64,000 bases of DNA from positions 1 to 64,000 of the forward strand of contig QVRM01002762.1 in assembly GCA_003439945.1 (NCBI GenBank), read 5' to 3'. Below are positions 36,530 through 47,289 of the stretch, in pieces (positions within the stretch are counted from its first letter, which is position 1; each line of letters opens with the position of its first letter). Position numbers and translations under genes: made by a program. Origin of the DNA: Dermanyssus gallinae (Eukaryota; Arthropoda; Arachnida; Mesostigmata; Dermanyssidae). The notes beneath the pieces are model-generated. The model saw only the letters and a list, made by a program, of their open reading frames with translations, did no database searches and was not told the DNA's origin.

Positions 36530-37409
36530 TGACTGGCAATCGCTGTGCCAGCGCCATCGGTCCATCACCACCATCGGTGGGTTCTTCTGCCGCTGCTGCT
36601 GCTGCTGTTTGATGCTTTGGTTAGTAGAGGTTAGTCGTTCTCCGTGCTCATCTGTGCTGCGCTGCTCCCGTGATTCCCATGCGAATCTTGACTGTGGAAC
36701 AGGCACACTACCCAGCCAACATACATACATACATACATGGATGCATGCAAACACATACATAAATACATGCATACAGAGGCTGGTCGTCCCGTTCTACTGA
36801 GAGAGAGGGAAGTTTTTAGTTTTCGCACCAACAGCGGCAGCAGCAGCAGCAGCAACAGAACCTCCAGTAACCGCAGCAGCAGCAGTCGCCGTTGCCGCAA
36901 GGCGATCATTCTGTGCTGGTTGCTCTTCTCTCGAACTATATAATAGTTTGTTGGTTCCTAGGTCGTTCGTGCGTTCTGCCGGCTTCTACAGGCCGCGACT
37001 ACAGCGAGCGAGCGACTGAAGAACCATCTGCGAGAGGTCCCTCGCAGTGTGTACCCATATCTACATCTACACACAGGTATAAACACACACATACAGAAAC
37101 ACATACGAGTATCTACCCATATGTACGCAACGCACAAACGCCTAGGGAGGAGAGGTGGTGTTTCCTGGTGGCTGATCCTCTCTGAACGATCCTCTCGTTC
37201 TTCTCCTTCTCGGAGTACCAGCAGCAACAGCAGAAGCAGCAGTAGCAGCCAGCCAGAAGAACGATCACCGCTTCGTAAATGGGCGTTGGGCAGACTCGTC
37301 AAGCTGAGAACTTTCATACACCACCGTACTTATACATTACGCACATATGCAATGTCTTCGCAAAACACAATGTGCATACGCACAGGGTACATACACACAG
37401 AAACACGCA

Positions 37410-37460
<51 letters not shown>

Positions 37461-39332
37461 GGCCATTAAGCCCCACCGCTTGTTCTCGTTGAACTGTAAA
37501 GGACTTCTTTGACACAACTAGGATAGAGTCTGTCGATCAGTTCTCAGTCACTCTCTGCGATCGCTATATCTGCAACCATTTGTCGTTCATGATGTTGTTG
37601 TTTTCGTTGTCGATTTTCTAGATTTTGTCAGCATGTGCTAACCACGAAGCCCACGAGAACAACAACTATAACAATAGCAGCCAGTACCAGCAACAGCAAC
37701 TTGGAGAGCATCAAATTAACTAAATAATCGCGTTGATTAAGCCTTAATTTCCATAATTACACATGTTTAGCAATTGTGACAATTAAGATCATTTTGCAGA
37801 AAAGCTATCATCTGTGTCTGTATTTAAATATATACACGTATATACATGTAGTATAAGTCTAACAGCAGCAGCGGCAACAACAACAACAACAACAACAATA
37901 ACAACAACAACATATAGTATAACTTAAACAATGTCGCAAACGTTACGCGATGTCGCATCCATTGAAGGAAGGCTGCAAAAGCCTACGGTTGCATGTCATT
38001 TTCACACCTGGTTATGAGTACGGGGGGCGTACGGGGTATAATATTGCACAAAATGGGTTCGGCTATACCTTAACGAGAAACGTCGAATGTACAAGATTCT
38101 CGGATATGAGCGGTTATAGCGTTCCAAATTGCGCTTATGCTGAGGTAGGGGGTGCACGACCTCGATATCCAGTGCGCTGAGTTTGTATGCCGCCTAGTCG
38201 GGTATTAATTTCGAAAGTGCTAAATTGGGAGGGGGCGCGAATGCCAGATTGCAGTACGTATAGCATGCCACGCGGGAAATTTTGAGCTCATGCAAGCCAA
38301 ACAGTCTGTACCGCAACAAAAGCGATAACCGTTTTCGTCTTGTTTCGTCCGGCTATCGCGAAAATAGCGCGGACAGCGTCTCTCCGAGCAGTACCAAGAG
38401 AGCAAAGGTGAGTTGCAGAGGCACTACCCCATATACGAATTCCTTGAGAAACAGGTGGCAAAAAAAGCCTTTAGTAGCTGCAAGCAATAAGTGCTTCTAA
38501 AGGCAACATATGATTGGACATGTGCTTGTGCAGTGTTGTTTGCGCGGAAAATCCAGTCATGTTTGCACCGGCGCAAAATTGTGTTTATGTAAATTTGGAA
38601 TAAAACAGGTCCTAAACGGTATATAATATATATATATATATATCTGCAGTCAGTGAAAGCTGATTTTATTATCATTATTATTACTGGTACTACTCTGGCC
38701 AATACTATTCTAAATAAGTAATTGCATTAATGTTGGCAAAGCACATTGTCAGTCGAAACGAAAAGCTGTCGGTCGAGCTCGTAGCGCAACCACGCAAGCA
38801 GTGCAAGCAAACCACGTTTCACTCTCTTTCGCCATGGGCAGCCGCCACCGAAACCACAACAAGGCGACTCATCTCCCTCATCATCAGCATCCCGTCGCAG
38901 GAGGTCGACGGCTTGCCTGTAACCGCACCTCGGCGGTGGCGCATCGGACGCAGAATCCGATACAGAATCGAACTACAACACACCAAACCCGAGGATGTTA
39001 CCGCAGCACATAGCCAGAGGAAAAACACATTTGCTCTGCTTCTGAACGGACAATTAGTTCGAGCCGCGGACGCGAGCACATATCGATCCGTCCGAATGTT
39101 CGTGCATGCGAAATGCAAAAAAAACATGGCCATGCTGAAGGTGCACAGAGGTGAGAAAAGTACGAGTTAGCTGTCGATCAAAATGGCGCGGACGTCATTA
39201 TCATAGACTGTCAGTGAGTCCGTGGAAAGTTCGATGAACAGAAACGAACATTCCGCAGTTTCTCTATGCGGGTTAATCGGCGATATCGGGGAATCATTAC
39301 TAACTAGTCGGTCGTGCATTTCCTGTTAAGTG

Positions 39333-39367
<35 letters not shown>

Positions 39368-41260
39368 AGGGCTAATGAAAAAAAAGAGTCGCCGATTAGG
39401 TGTAAGGCAGCAATAGCTTAATATAGAAGCAAAATCAAAATATTCCAAACTCTACTGAATCGTTGACGTTTTTAACTGGTCGTTCAAACATTGGACATGG
39501 TTGTGAAAGTGACATTAAAAGTTCTTGACAAACTTGGTAGAACCACTAAACCAAAGCTAGCGATATCCATTCGTGTCGAAAGGTTCCTCACTTCCTTCTT
39601 TCAAAGCAGGCACCAGCCCTCAAAAAGCGGGAATTGCTCTCGATGTTGTGATTTCCATAAAACGCTTGCCTGAACCTCAGCAAATTCGTTCTTTATATTC
39701 GCACTGGTTGGTGCTATATAAATAGTTGGTCTAGATAATTGTATCGGCTTTTATTGCAGCGACGTTACAAAATCTCTACAATTTTTCATACCTAACGTTG
39801 TTTTTATGTCTTTGCCATTTTTTTTATAATGGTCTACTTCTTACCGGAAATTCGAAAATCAACTAACCTCTAATGTTTATCCCTCGATTTAGATGGATAC
39901 AGCCTGTGAAGTGCAACCAATTAAACGGTTTACCATTATTATACCACAAGTTGTTCAGCCAGTTGTCGCTGATATACTTGGTTACTCTTACAACAATTAA
40001 TACTACTACCACTACTGTCTTGTGTTTATGTGTCGTATCCAGCGCGTAATATCTCCAGGCCTTCGTCCAGCCAGACTAGACTTAGGGTATGTAGTTCATG
40101 TTCGGCGGGCAGAACACCAACATTTGATTCGATCCCAAACACTCGACTGCAGCAATGCCAACCTCTTTCTGCTGCGGCTGCGCTCTTATAGCAGAACCTT
40201 CTGTTTCATGCCGTTAGCACAGCGCGTGGCAATCGCTTACAGACGAGGGAACACTTTAGAACACAGAAAGATCCACTCCTACGGGACTGACCAACTCATG
40301 ACAACATTTACGACAACGAAAGCTAGTCTGTCTAGCGGATTGTTTGACAATGACCCAGATCGTCACCACGACGTCGTCACCCCGTTCAGGCGATAGCAGT
40401 ATACTGCAGCGCAACGCAATCACCTAGGCCGCCAATTCGAACGCACCGTGTCCGGCGGCCCAGTCGTTTTGCTCGAACATGCTCCTGGTTCTCCAACTCA
40501 GTCGGCGAACGCCCCGCGTATTAAAAACGACTTTTTTTCTCGATAACAATAACGAACCTTGCTAGAATTGTTTTAAGTTGATCAAGCCATCGCCTATGCC
40601 GTTCAATGGCAAGAATCGACGGATCGCGCCTGCCTTCTACGACCACAAATTACTCACTCACTGACTTTTGTCGAAAAAAGAACGTTCGACGTACCACCAG
40701 TGGCCATAAGTCTTTATTGTGACATACATACAGCCCCTCCACACAAGCGTACGTATACGGGCACACAATATGTTTACCCTGAGCTTATTCACTGTCTGCT
40801 CTGACGAGAGAGCTTATGGAAGTGACCATAGCAAGGTCCAGGTAAGATACCATCGTAAGCAGGCAGAGAACCATGAAAAGCTGGTTGAAGGTCTATAAAT
40901 GCTTGCTGATCCCTGAGTTCGGTGACACAGCAGCCTGATAACGTCGACGACAGAGTTTTGGCAGTAAACCCTCGCGTATGTGCCCACCTAGTCTGCTTTG
41001 GCCACACCTAAGGAATTGACAGTAACAACCACAACAGCAACAATCCCAACAGCAACCCCCTTCCCGCTTTGTGCTGCCTAAACCTGACGACCCAAAGGCA
41101 GCTTGGGGCGTCTACTACCATGGCTGAGGGTGGTATACGCGAGAGAGCCGATCGTAAAAGCAAAACAGAAAGAGAGAGAGAGAGAGACTGAAAACAAGGG
41201 CTATTAATACGTGTGCTAAGAGTTCTGCCCGCAACTCAGAGATTGACATCACCCTCCGCC
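36530..41260. other. Gene-free region
   Basis: No gene is recognised. (CATA)n lies near 36718-36738, GCA runs at about 36835-36895, a TA array at 37413-37460, CAA at about 37865-37912 and AT at 38624-38643 and 39338-39365. The stretches 37920-38600 and 39370-41260 are unique. Open frames there (for example 37950-38180, 38730-39170 and 40022-40396) are 60-146 codons long with no recognisable domain. Confidence 0.55.
37413..37460. repeat. (TA)n microsatellite
   Basis: A pure TA run of about 48 bp. Confidence 0.95.
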
Positions 41261-41265
41261 TTGTC

Positions 41266-41305
41266 ATTGACGAGCCTCTACCGGACGGGGTAGACGCTCG
41301 TCAAT
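41266..41305. other. 40-bp foldback with 17-nt arms
   Basis: The left arm at 41266-41282 is ATTGACGAGC-C-TCTACC and the right arm at 41289-41305 is GGTAGA-C-GCTCGTCAAT. 16 of 17 positions pair, with one C/C mismatch, around a GGACGG loop. The right arm runs straight into an AATAAA hexamer. No ORF lies next to it. Function is unknown. Confidence 0.9.
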
Positions 41306-41309
41306 AAAG

Positions 41310-43205
41310 AACATCGGACTCGGACAACCAGACTCTCCCACGATCCTTTCACAATCCGCGAGGTACCGTTAGGTCGAGCTGATCTGCGGAAAATAGACTA
41401 GAATAGAGAAGTCAGTCCAGAGACTACTGCCTCACTAGTGAAGAAATGCAGGGGTTGAAGTAGTATTAAAGAATGGTTCCAGCTCCTCGCCTCTTCCTGA
41501 GGCAATTTAGGTGAGAAGGTCTTTAGTGGGTATTATGCCAACAAAATCGGCATCGAGTCCCACACTACCCGCTTTAGGTGTGCGTACAAGCATTTTTCCC
41601 TCTCATCAAAAAAAAAATAAGAAGTGCAGATGCCCTCATTGTATGCACCCGGTACCTTACATACTCGACTAATTCTGGTTGTAATCTGCTATCTGGTTTC
41701 AGAAAGGCCCATCATAGTGCTAGCAAAAAGTTATTTCAGTGGAAAAAGGTAAAAAGTAAAAGCGATCGGTGGTGGTCAATGAGTCAGCCCGTTCAGCATG
41801 ACGACTATAAAATGCATTGGTGATTTGCTATGATGTGCCCATGAACATGTCCAGGTTGAGCAGGAATTAGCACCAAACATACAGAATAACAACGGGAATC
41901 GAACAACGGGAAAAACGAAGGCAACTATGATGAAACAATGAAACACCGTCAAACTTTTCATGAATTTCCATGGCTTGGAATGCCATTTCTTCGACTCTGT
42001 GATCACTGTTGTTGGTATCAGAGTGCTCTTTGCCAACAATATTTACCTTTACGTATATACGTATGTATATTTTTTGTATTAAAGTACCTATCTATAATAA
42101 TATTCATAATGAAATGTGGCGTAAGTCATTCCGCCCGTATACCAGCGCTCAACAGTGATGCCAATCTGTTAGTGCTACGCCAATATTGACCCCATCAGAC
42201 TTTGAATCAGTCAACCAGCGTGTGCGAGATTTCCTCTACGGAAATACAAATAACGTATCTGCGCTCTATGAGTGTTGGCGCGGCCAACCAAATATCGGTG
42301 AAATGGCCACTCGTTCCGTCTTAAAGCTTTATCGGATAATCGTCGTCGAGTAAAATAATTCCCAAACCGCAACCCCAAAGCTGCCTCCCGGTACCCCCCC
42401 CCCCCCTACTATGGCCGATATCGTAGAAAGCAACTGAATTATGGGCACTATCAAGGTTCCATTGTTTTTGTCTCTTTCTGTTCTACGAAAATTCCTTGCG
42501 CGAGCAATGTTGTACAAAGAGGAAAGTATCAATACGAGATGATATGCTAATATAGATACACACGAGGCAGAATTAAATTTCGGCTTCCCGCTAAACAGAG
42601 GGTTTTTACGAACCGCGAAATTATTGTAGATCTAAGAAAAGCTGGTGTCCGCTGTGATAGGGATTGCACAGCAAGTTGTCTAACTGTCTAAATTCTAAAC
42701 GCGACAGTTAAATGTTTTAATGATCGCAAGATGAAGTTGTACATTAGATGTTCTGGAACCAATGTAAGAGCTTACCCAGCATACGTTTTATTAAGTAAAT
42801 ATATTGACCGAATGCTCTATATGCCTCATAATAGACAGATATAACGAATACGACCACTGCCAACAGGATATTCATATACAAGTATACGCACGCCTGAGTG
42901 TACGGAGTCAATCACACGTAGACATATTAGGTCAACTATTAAAAACAACAACCCAGCCTTGTTATAATCTTGCATCGTATGTAAACGCTTTTTATTTATC
43001 TCCACAGAGTGCAATTTGGTCGAAACGATCGTTCTTACAAATTCGCAAGGTTCGATTAAACTAAATTTAAATTTATCGCAATCATTCTTCTTCCTAGGTC
43101 TTGTTGGCATCCAGTGTGAACGCATCTCCGCAGCTCGAGGGACACTCTAACGGTGGATGGTCGGCCCCCGGACTTAAAACCATGACCAAAAATCCATATG
43201 ATCAG
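41310..43205. other. Unique, microsatellite-poor DNA
   Basis: No gene is recognised. Open frames are all under 90 codons and none shows a domain. The only simple repeat is a run of about 14 C near 42395-42410. The relative absence of arrays differs from most of the window. Confidence 0.6.
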
Positions 43206-43210
43206 AACGT

Positions 43211-43350
43211 ACCAGAAAGTCAAATGTTCCGAACTAGATTTATTCCTGAGGACACAAATTTAATTTAACGAGCTAGACGATTGAGCTATACGTCGCGGCC
43301 TTTCGACTTACGACTGAAGTTGTACCTCGACGAAGTGCCTCTAACGAATA
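43211..43350 (-). mobile_element. Dispersed repeat family 2, copy 1
   Basis: This 140-bp segment is about 80-85% identical by eye to 45134-45268. Shared blocks include AGTCAAATGTTCCGAACTAG, TACGTCGCGGCCTTTCGACT and GAAGTGCCTCTAACGAATA. On the minus strand it contains TATAGCTCAATCGTCTAG, which resembles a tRNA box A, and about 50 nt later a weak box-B-like AGTTCGGAAC. A tRNA-related SINE on the minus strand is therefore plausible. No coding capacity is seen. Confidence 0.7.
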
Positions 43351-43354
43351 TTAG

Positions 43355-44340
43355 CCACTGTTATGCCAAACTCGTGGTACCATGAATAAATAGTATAGAT
43401 AAATCTAAATACATGAATATCCAACCATTGTGCCCTACACCATGGAACTGCTGCTCGTCGACCAGCATTTAGCAGCGCTCATGAACCTGCTGTGCTGTGC
43501 GCATACTAAAACGAGAGACGAGTTTCATCTTCAACGACACACACACGCTCACACGTATCGTTCAGCGGCGAACAACGAACGGGAAGAAGGAGGAGATATT
43601 CTATCTGATAGCCCCAGCCGGGCCGGCGGCCTCTGGATAGAGCACTGCTTGCCGCTAGGAGTTGACCACGACGAACCCATCGCTCCTCGCTGTTCATCGT
43701 CAGTTCGTTGCACTTCTGCGCAGTGCAGCAGCAACCCAACTAGTGCGACAGTCGCCGCCGCCGCCCCCGACGCCGCAGGCTAAAAGGGAGGCCTACCTGA
43801 GGGGGGAGGACAGTATACCCCCGCATACCCCCAACCACCCAACAAGGGGATGGAAAGCAACTAGGGCGGCCGCTTTCCACCAACGCCTTCATGGCAACGT
43901 CTCTGCAGGCAAAGCAGCAGCACTAGCTCGAGCAGAAGGCTCGACGCAATGACAGTGAGAGGGAGAGCGATCCTTCTCCCCACCGCGAACGAAGACCGAG
44001 ACCCCGGGGAACAACCGAACGAACAAGGTTGTCCGAGAAACGGGTAGGCCTCACAGGCTTGCCGGGCAGACAGGCAGCGAAAACGCCAAGCAGGCACAAT
44101 ATGTAGAAAGACCGGTCCGCTTTCTCTCTCTCTCTCGAAATGAGACTTCGCAGAGAGGCTCTAAATGATTACGAAAGACACCGGCTTCATTGCGGAGTGA
44201 GTGGCGGAGAAACGTGGAGGGGTATGCTGGGGGTGCGGCTGCTGCAGCGGCGGCGGTGAAGGGGGGATGAACGAAGGGCAAATGGAAGAGGAAAGGAAGG
44301 AGAAAAAGTCGAAGGATCGGACTGAAGGCTTGGGGAAATG
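43355..44340. other. Gene-free region, partly GC-rich
   Basis: No gene is recognised. The part at 43600-43960 is GC-rich with C runs and a short GCC run. Overlapping open frames on both strands have no domain. A CT dinucleotide run lies near 44122-44136. Confidence 0.55.
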
Positions 44341-44347
44341 GGCTCTA

Positions 44348-44418
44348 GGTTGACTAGATATGCTGCCTATGCGAGCTACCCGAGGAGTAGCCCACATGGA
44401 CAGCATATCTAGTCTATT
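44348..44418. ncRNA. Pre-miRNA-sized hairpin, candidate only
   Basis: The 5' arm from 44352 (GACTAGATATGCTG...) pairs with the 3' arm ending at 44414 (...CAGCATATCTAGTC). The outer 14 bp are perfect. About 9 more positions with isolated mismatches and one wobble follow, then a closing GCTAC/GTAGC stem and a 7-nt loop. Weaker pairs extend it to about 71 nt, a usual precursor length. If an RNA began at 44351 its positions 2-8 would be GACUAGA, the seed of the miR-279/996 family. The rest does not match and that family uses the 3' arm. The structure is certain, the microRNA call is speculative and the strand is unknown. Confidence 0.3.
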
Positions 44419-44419
44419 G

Positions 44420-44869
44420 CACTCTATTTGCCCCCCCCCCCTCTCTCCTACTCTCTCTCTATTTCTCTTTCTTTGTCTCTCTACTTAGTATGTGTGTATG
44501 TACGTGCTCTATCTTTCCACGAGGCTCTGTGGCCTTTTCTGCCCGTGTGGGCCGTGGGCGCCCGCTTCGAACCAAAATGACGCGATAGTATTGTAGTAGT
44601 ATAGACCAGTGTATGTGCATGCGTGGCCGACCGGCCGACCGGCATCGCTGCTATACGACCCACCCCGGCCGGCGAAGGGCATTTTGTATTGAAAATAATT
44701 AACTGTCTCTCGCAGAGGCGAGCCTTCCCGCTCCGTTGAAGCTTGCCTGCCTGCCAGAGAACGAGCGGTAATGCAGAAAAATACAGCGACCAGGGCAGGT
44801 GGGATCTGGGTAGAGGTCTGCATGTTATCTAGATCTATTGCTCTATGTTGCCCATTTCACATACCCAAG

Positions 44870-44927
<58 letters not shown>

Positions 44928-45130
44928 GTATTAAGAAATAGTTATTATAACGTCCCTATAACGAACATAGGAAAACGAAAAAAACAGTGCAAGTCGTATA
45001 CATTATATACATATACACAAATTGTATTTGCACACCGTTTAATCTACTATTTTCGGAATAATTGCAACAGTAGATATCGTCCATCGTTATCGCCATCGCT
45101 AAACAGGGCACGCAATGGTCTACTGTCGGG
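44420..45130. other. Gene-free region with AT array
   Basis: No gene is recognised. CT-rich DNA lies at 44430-44485, then unique DNA, then a long TA array at 44872-44921. Confidence 0.65.
44872..44921. repeat. (AT)n microsatellite
   Basis: About 50 bp of AT ending in ATTATATAG. Confidence 0.95.
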
Positions 45131-45133
45131 TCC

Positions 45134-45268
45134 ACCAGGAAGTCAAATGTTCCGAACTAGATACTTCGTCAGGACACAAATTTAATTTAACGCTAGACGA
45201 TCGAACTATACGTCGCGGCCTTTCGACTTGCTACTAAAGTTATCTCGTCGAAGTGCCTCTAACGAATA
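45134..45268 (-). mobile_element. Dispersed repeat family 2, copy 2
   Basis: The partner of 43211-43350, in the same orientation about 1.9 kb away. It is slightly shorter because of small deletions (for example ACGAGCTAG becomes ACGCTAG). The minus-strand box-A-like TATAGTTCGATCGTCTAG is retained in altered form. Sharp similarity ends at both edges suggest two insertions or a segmental duplication of one element. No TSD could be identified by eye. Confidence 0.7.
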
Positions 45269-45269
45269 G

Positions 45270-46940
45270 CACCGTCCGAAACTATATATCAATGCATTCG
45301 TACGTACATACATGCGGCAAGATACTGTTTTGCCTTAAGTTGGCACCAGTTCGCAGCTTGGGGCCAGCGTCAGTCCAGACGTCCTCAAGGCTTGGAAAAC
45401 ACTCGAAAGTTATGCGTGTGATCTGGCGATGATACTTACCTGTAATAGACAACAGAAATGTGTTCCTCAGTTAGCTCGTGTACATGTCTATTTAACAGCA
45501 TGCATCAATAATTTGCTTCTTTCTCTTAAATCTACAAAAGCAACTTTTATAATAGTTAAACATCGCCTTTATACGTCGCTTTGGTCCTTGCGATTTTTCA
45601 AGCAATGCAAATCTTAAAGCCACGGGGTTGCAAAGTCCAAAAACAACAACAACAACGATGGCAACAGATAAAACACGGTCGTCGATGCAATACTTATCTA
45701 AGGTACGTGAAGAAACGGCTATATAGGGGAGTCTTCAATGCCTTAGCATTTGGAATATACGTGCATTTATATTTATATGTTTTTTTTGCCTGAGGTTTCC
45801 GCGCATATCAACATTTGTGCAACATAGTTACGTCATGTTGAGGCTGAAGATCACGCCCGCCTATACCGATCCTCTCCGATTGGCTATCCCGAGGGACAAG
45901 GTTGCTTTCCTGAACCGCTAGTTGGTTGGAATCCACACATCCCGGGTGTTTCATAGGTGCTTACTGATTCCTCCTGTCCCTTGTACGACTCCGAGAGCAA
46001 AGGTCTAAGGGTCTATTTGAAGCTACTAATGAGAGCCGGCGTCCCGACCCGATTGCTGCTAGTTCCACGTGAAGCTTGACGTGCAGTTTCGAAATCTTTC
46101 GGAGGTCTACGTGCTCTGCTACCCTACGGGATCTCTGACGCCGGTGCACGTGTATGACAATTTCGTAATCGTACTATGCAAGCTTCGACATACCTAAATG
46201 TAAGGGGTGGACTTCGCTTGAATAATTTTTATTATTATTTAAACTACTACAAATACTACACCTGTCGCATATGTTCAAGCCACCATATATATATATATAT
46301 ATATAGCTTTAGTCGTATAATATGTATACACACCCACATGGGTGTGTATATACATGTCTTCGCGCACTTGCATATAGAGTGTCTAGTTCAAAAATTAGAA
46401 AGAAAGAATTGCCAACATTCAGGCTAAGTAGCGGGCACAGAGTCCTACGTCTCCCGCTAGCTTTTGTGGAGGCGCAGTGGTGGTGGTAAAGCTGTTATTG
46501 CTGATATATTTTTCTGAACGACAAACGTTTTTCAGAGCCTTCTGTTCAGGCGCGTGTTTTTGCTCGCCTCGCTGGGTGATCGCCTTGCTGTTGTCACGCT
46601 CATGTTACGCGTTGCGTCAGCTACATTGCGTCCTATCGTGGCCACGGAGCCACGACGATCCACGTATCTCGCGAGAGCAGCTTCGACTTTTAGCAGCCGA
46701 TGAAGCGTGCCGATGTCACACCAAAAGCTGATAGCAAAGCTGCAAACGGGACAGTTGCTGCTCCAGCAGCTAGGACAGGCGTCTACGCCGGCCGCACCTC
46801 GTTCGGCGAGGAGGACCATGATTATGTGCATCCTTATTCTCATGCCGCCGACCATGATCGTCTGCATCCGATGGGCGGCGGAGAGTCCAATGTCAGTCAG
46901 TCACTCTGTCTGTCTGTCTGCCTATAATAGATGCTATATA
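45270..46940. other. Gene-free region
   Basis: No gene is recognised. A short AT run lies at 46285-46305, and an 11-bp-stem palindrome with arms TATACACACCC and GGGTGTGTATA at 46325-46350. Open frames are under 115 codons without a domain. Confidence 0.6.
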
Positions 46941-47030
46941 GATGCCTATATATAGATGGATGAGTAATTGTACTGGTTCGTCGACAGACGCCGAGGGCTC
47001 ACGAGGGCCACCGCTCAAGGACTCACTCAC

Positions 47031-47280
47031 CATCGTCATCGTTATCGTCATCTCGCCCACCACTTCCGGCCGGCCGACAACCCCCATTGCCATCACGTTC
47101 GTGTGGTCTGCTCTGGTCTGCTCCGGCCGCCTCGACGGTGACTGTCCAACTTGGCTCCCTCAGTCCGGACTCCGCCGCCGCCGCCGCCGTCGTCGTGGTG
47201 GCCTGTGGTGTTGGGTTAACCGTCACCGGCTCGCCGAAGAACGCCGCCTGAAGAACGGCGGCGGCGACGACGAATCGCAT
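47031..47280 (-). CDS. Possible first coding exon with signal-peptide-like start
   Basis: On the minus strand the ATG at 47280 opens MRFVVAAAVLQAAFFGEPVT, a short n-region, a hydrophobic h-region and then polar sequence, as in a secretory signal peptide. The frame continues through a Thr/Ala-rich stretch and an acidic Asp/Asn-rich end. There the DNA reads GACGATG|GTGAGTGAG, a good eukaryotic 5' splice site at 47030. The in-frame stop comes just inside the putative intron. The region is GC-rich (46.98-47.58 kb). Against it: CGG/GTC triplet runs cause the Ala/Asp/Thr tracts, a 282-codon frame overlaps on the other strand, and no downstream exon or homolog is recognised. No function is assigned. 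Confidence 0.22.
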
Positions 47281-47289
47281 CGCACCGCA

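Noticed and set aside
38264..38408. Frame ending at AGCAAAG|GTGAGT donor-like site
   Set aside because: No in-frame ATG and no credible upstream acceptor, so the donor match alone is too weak.
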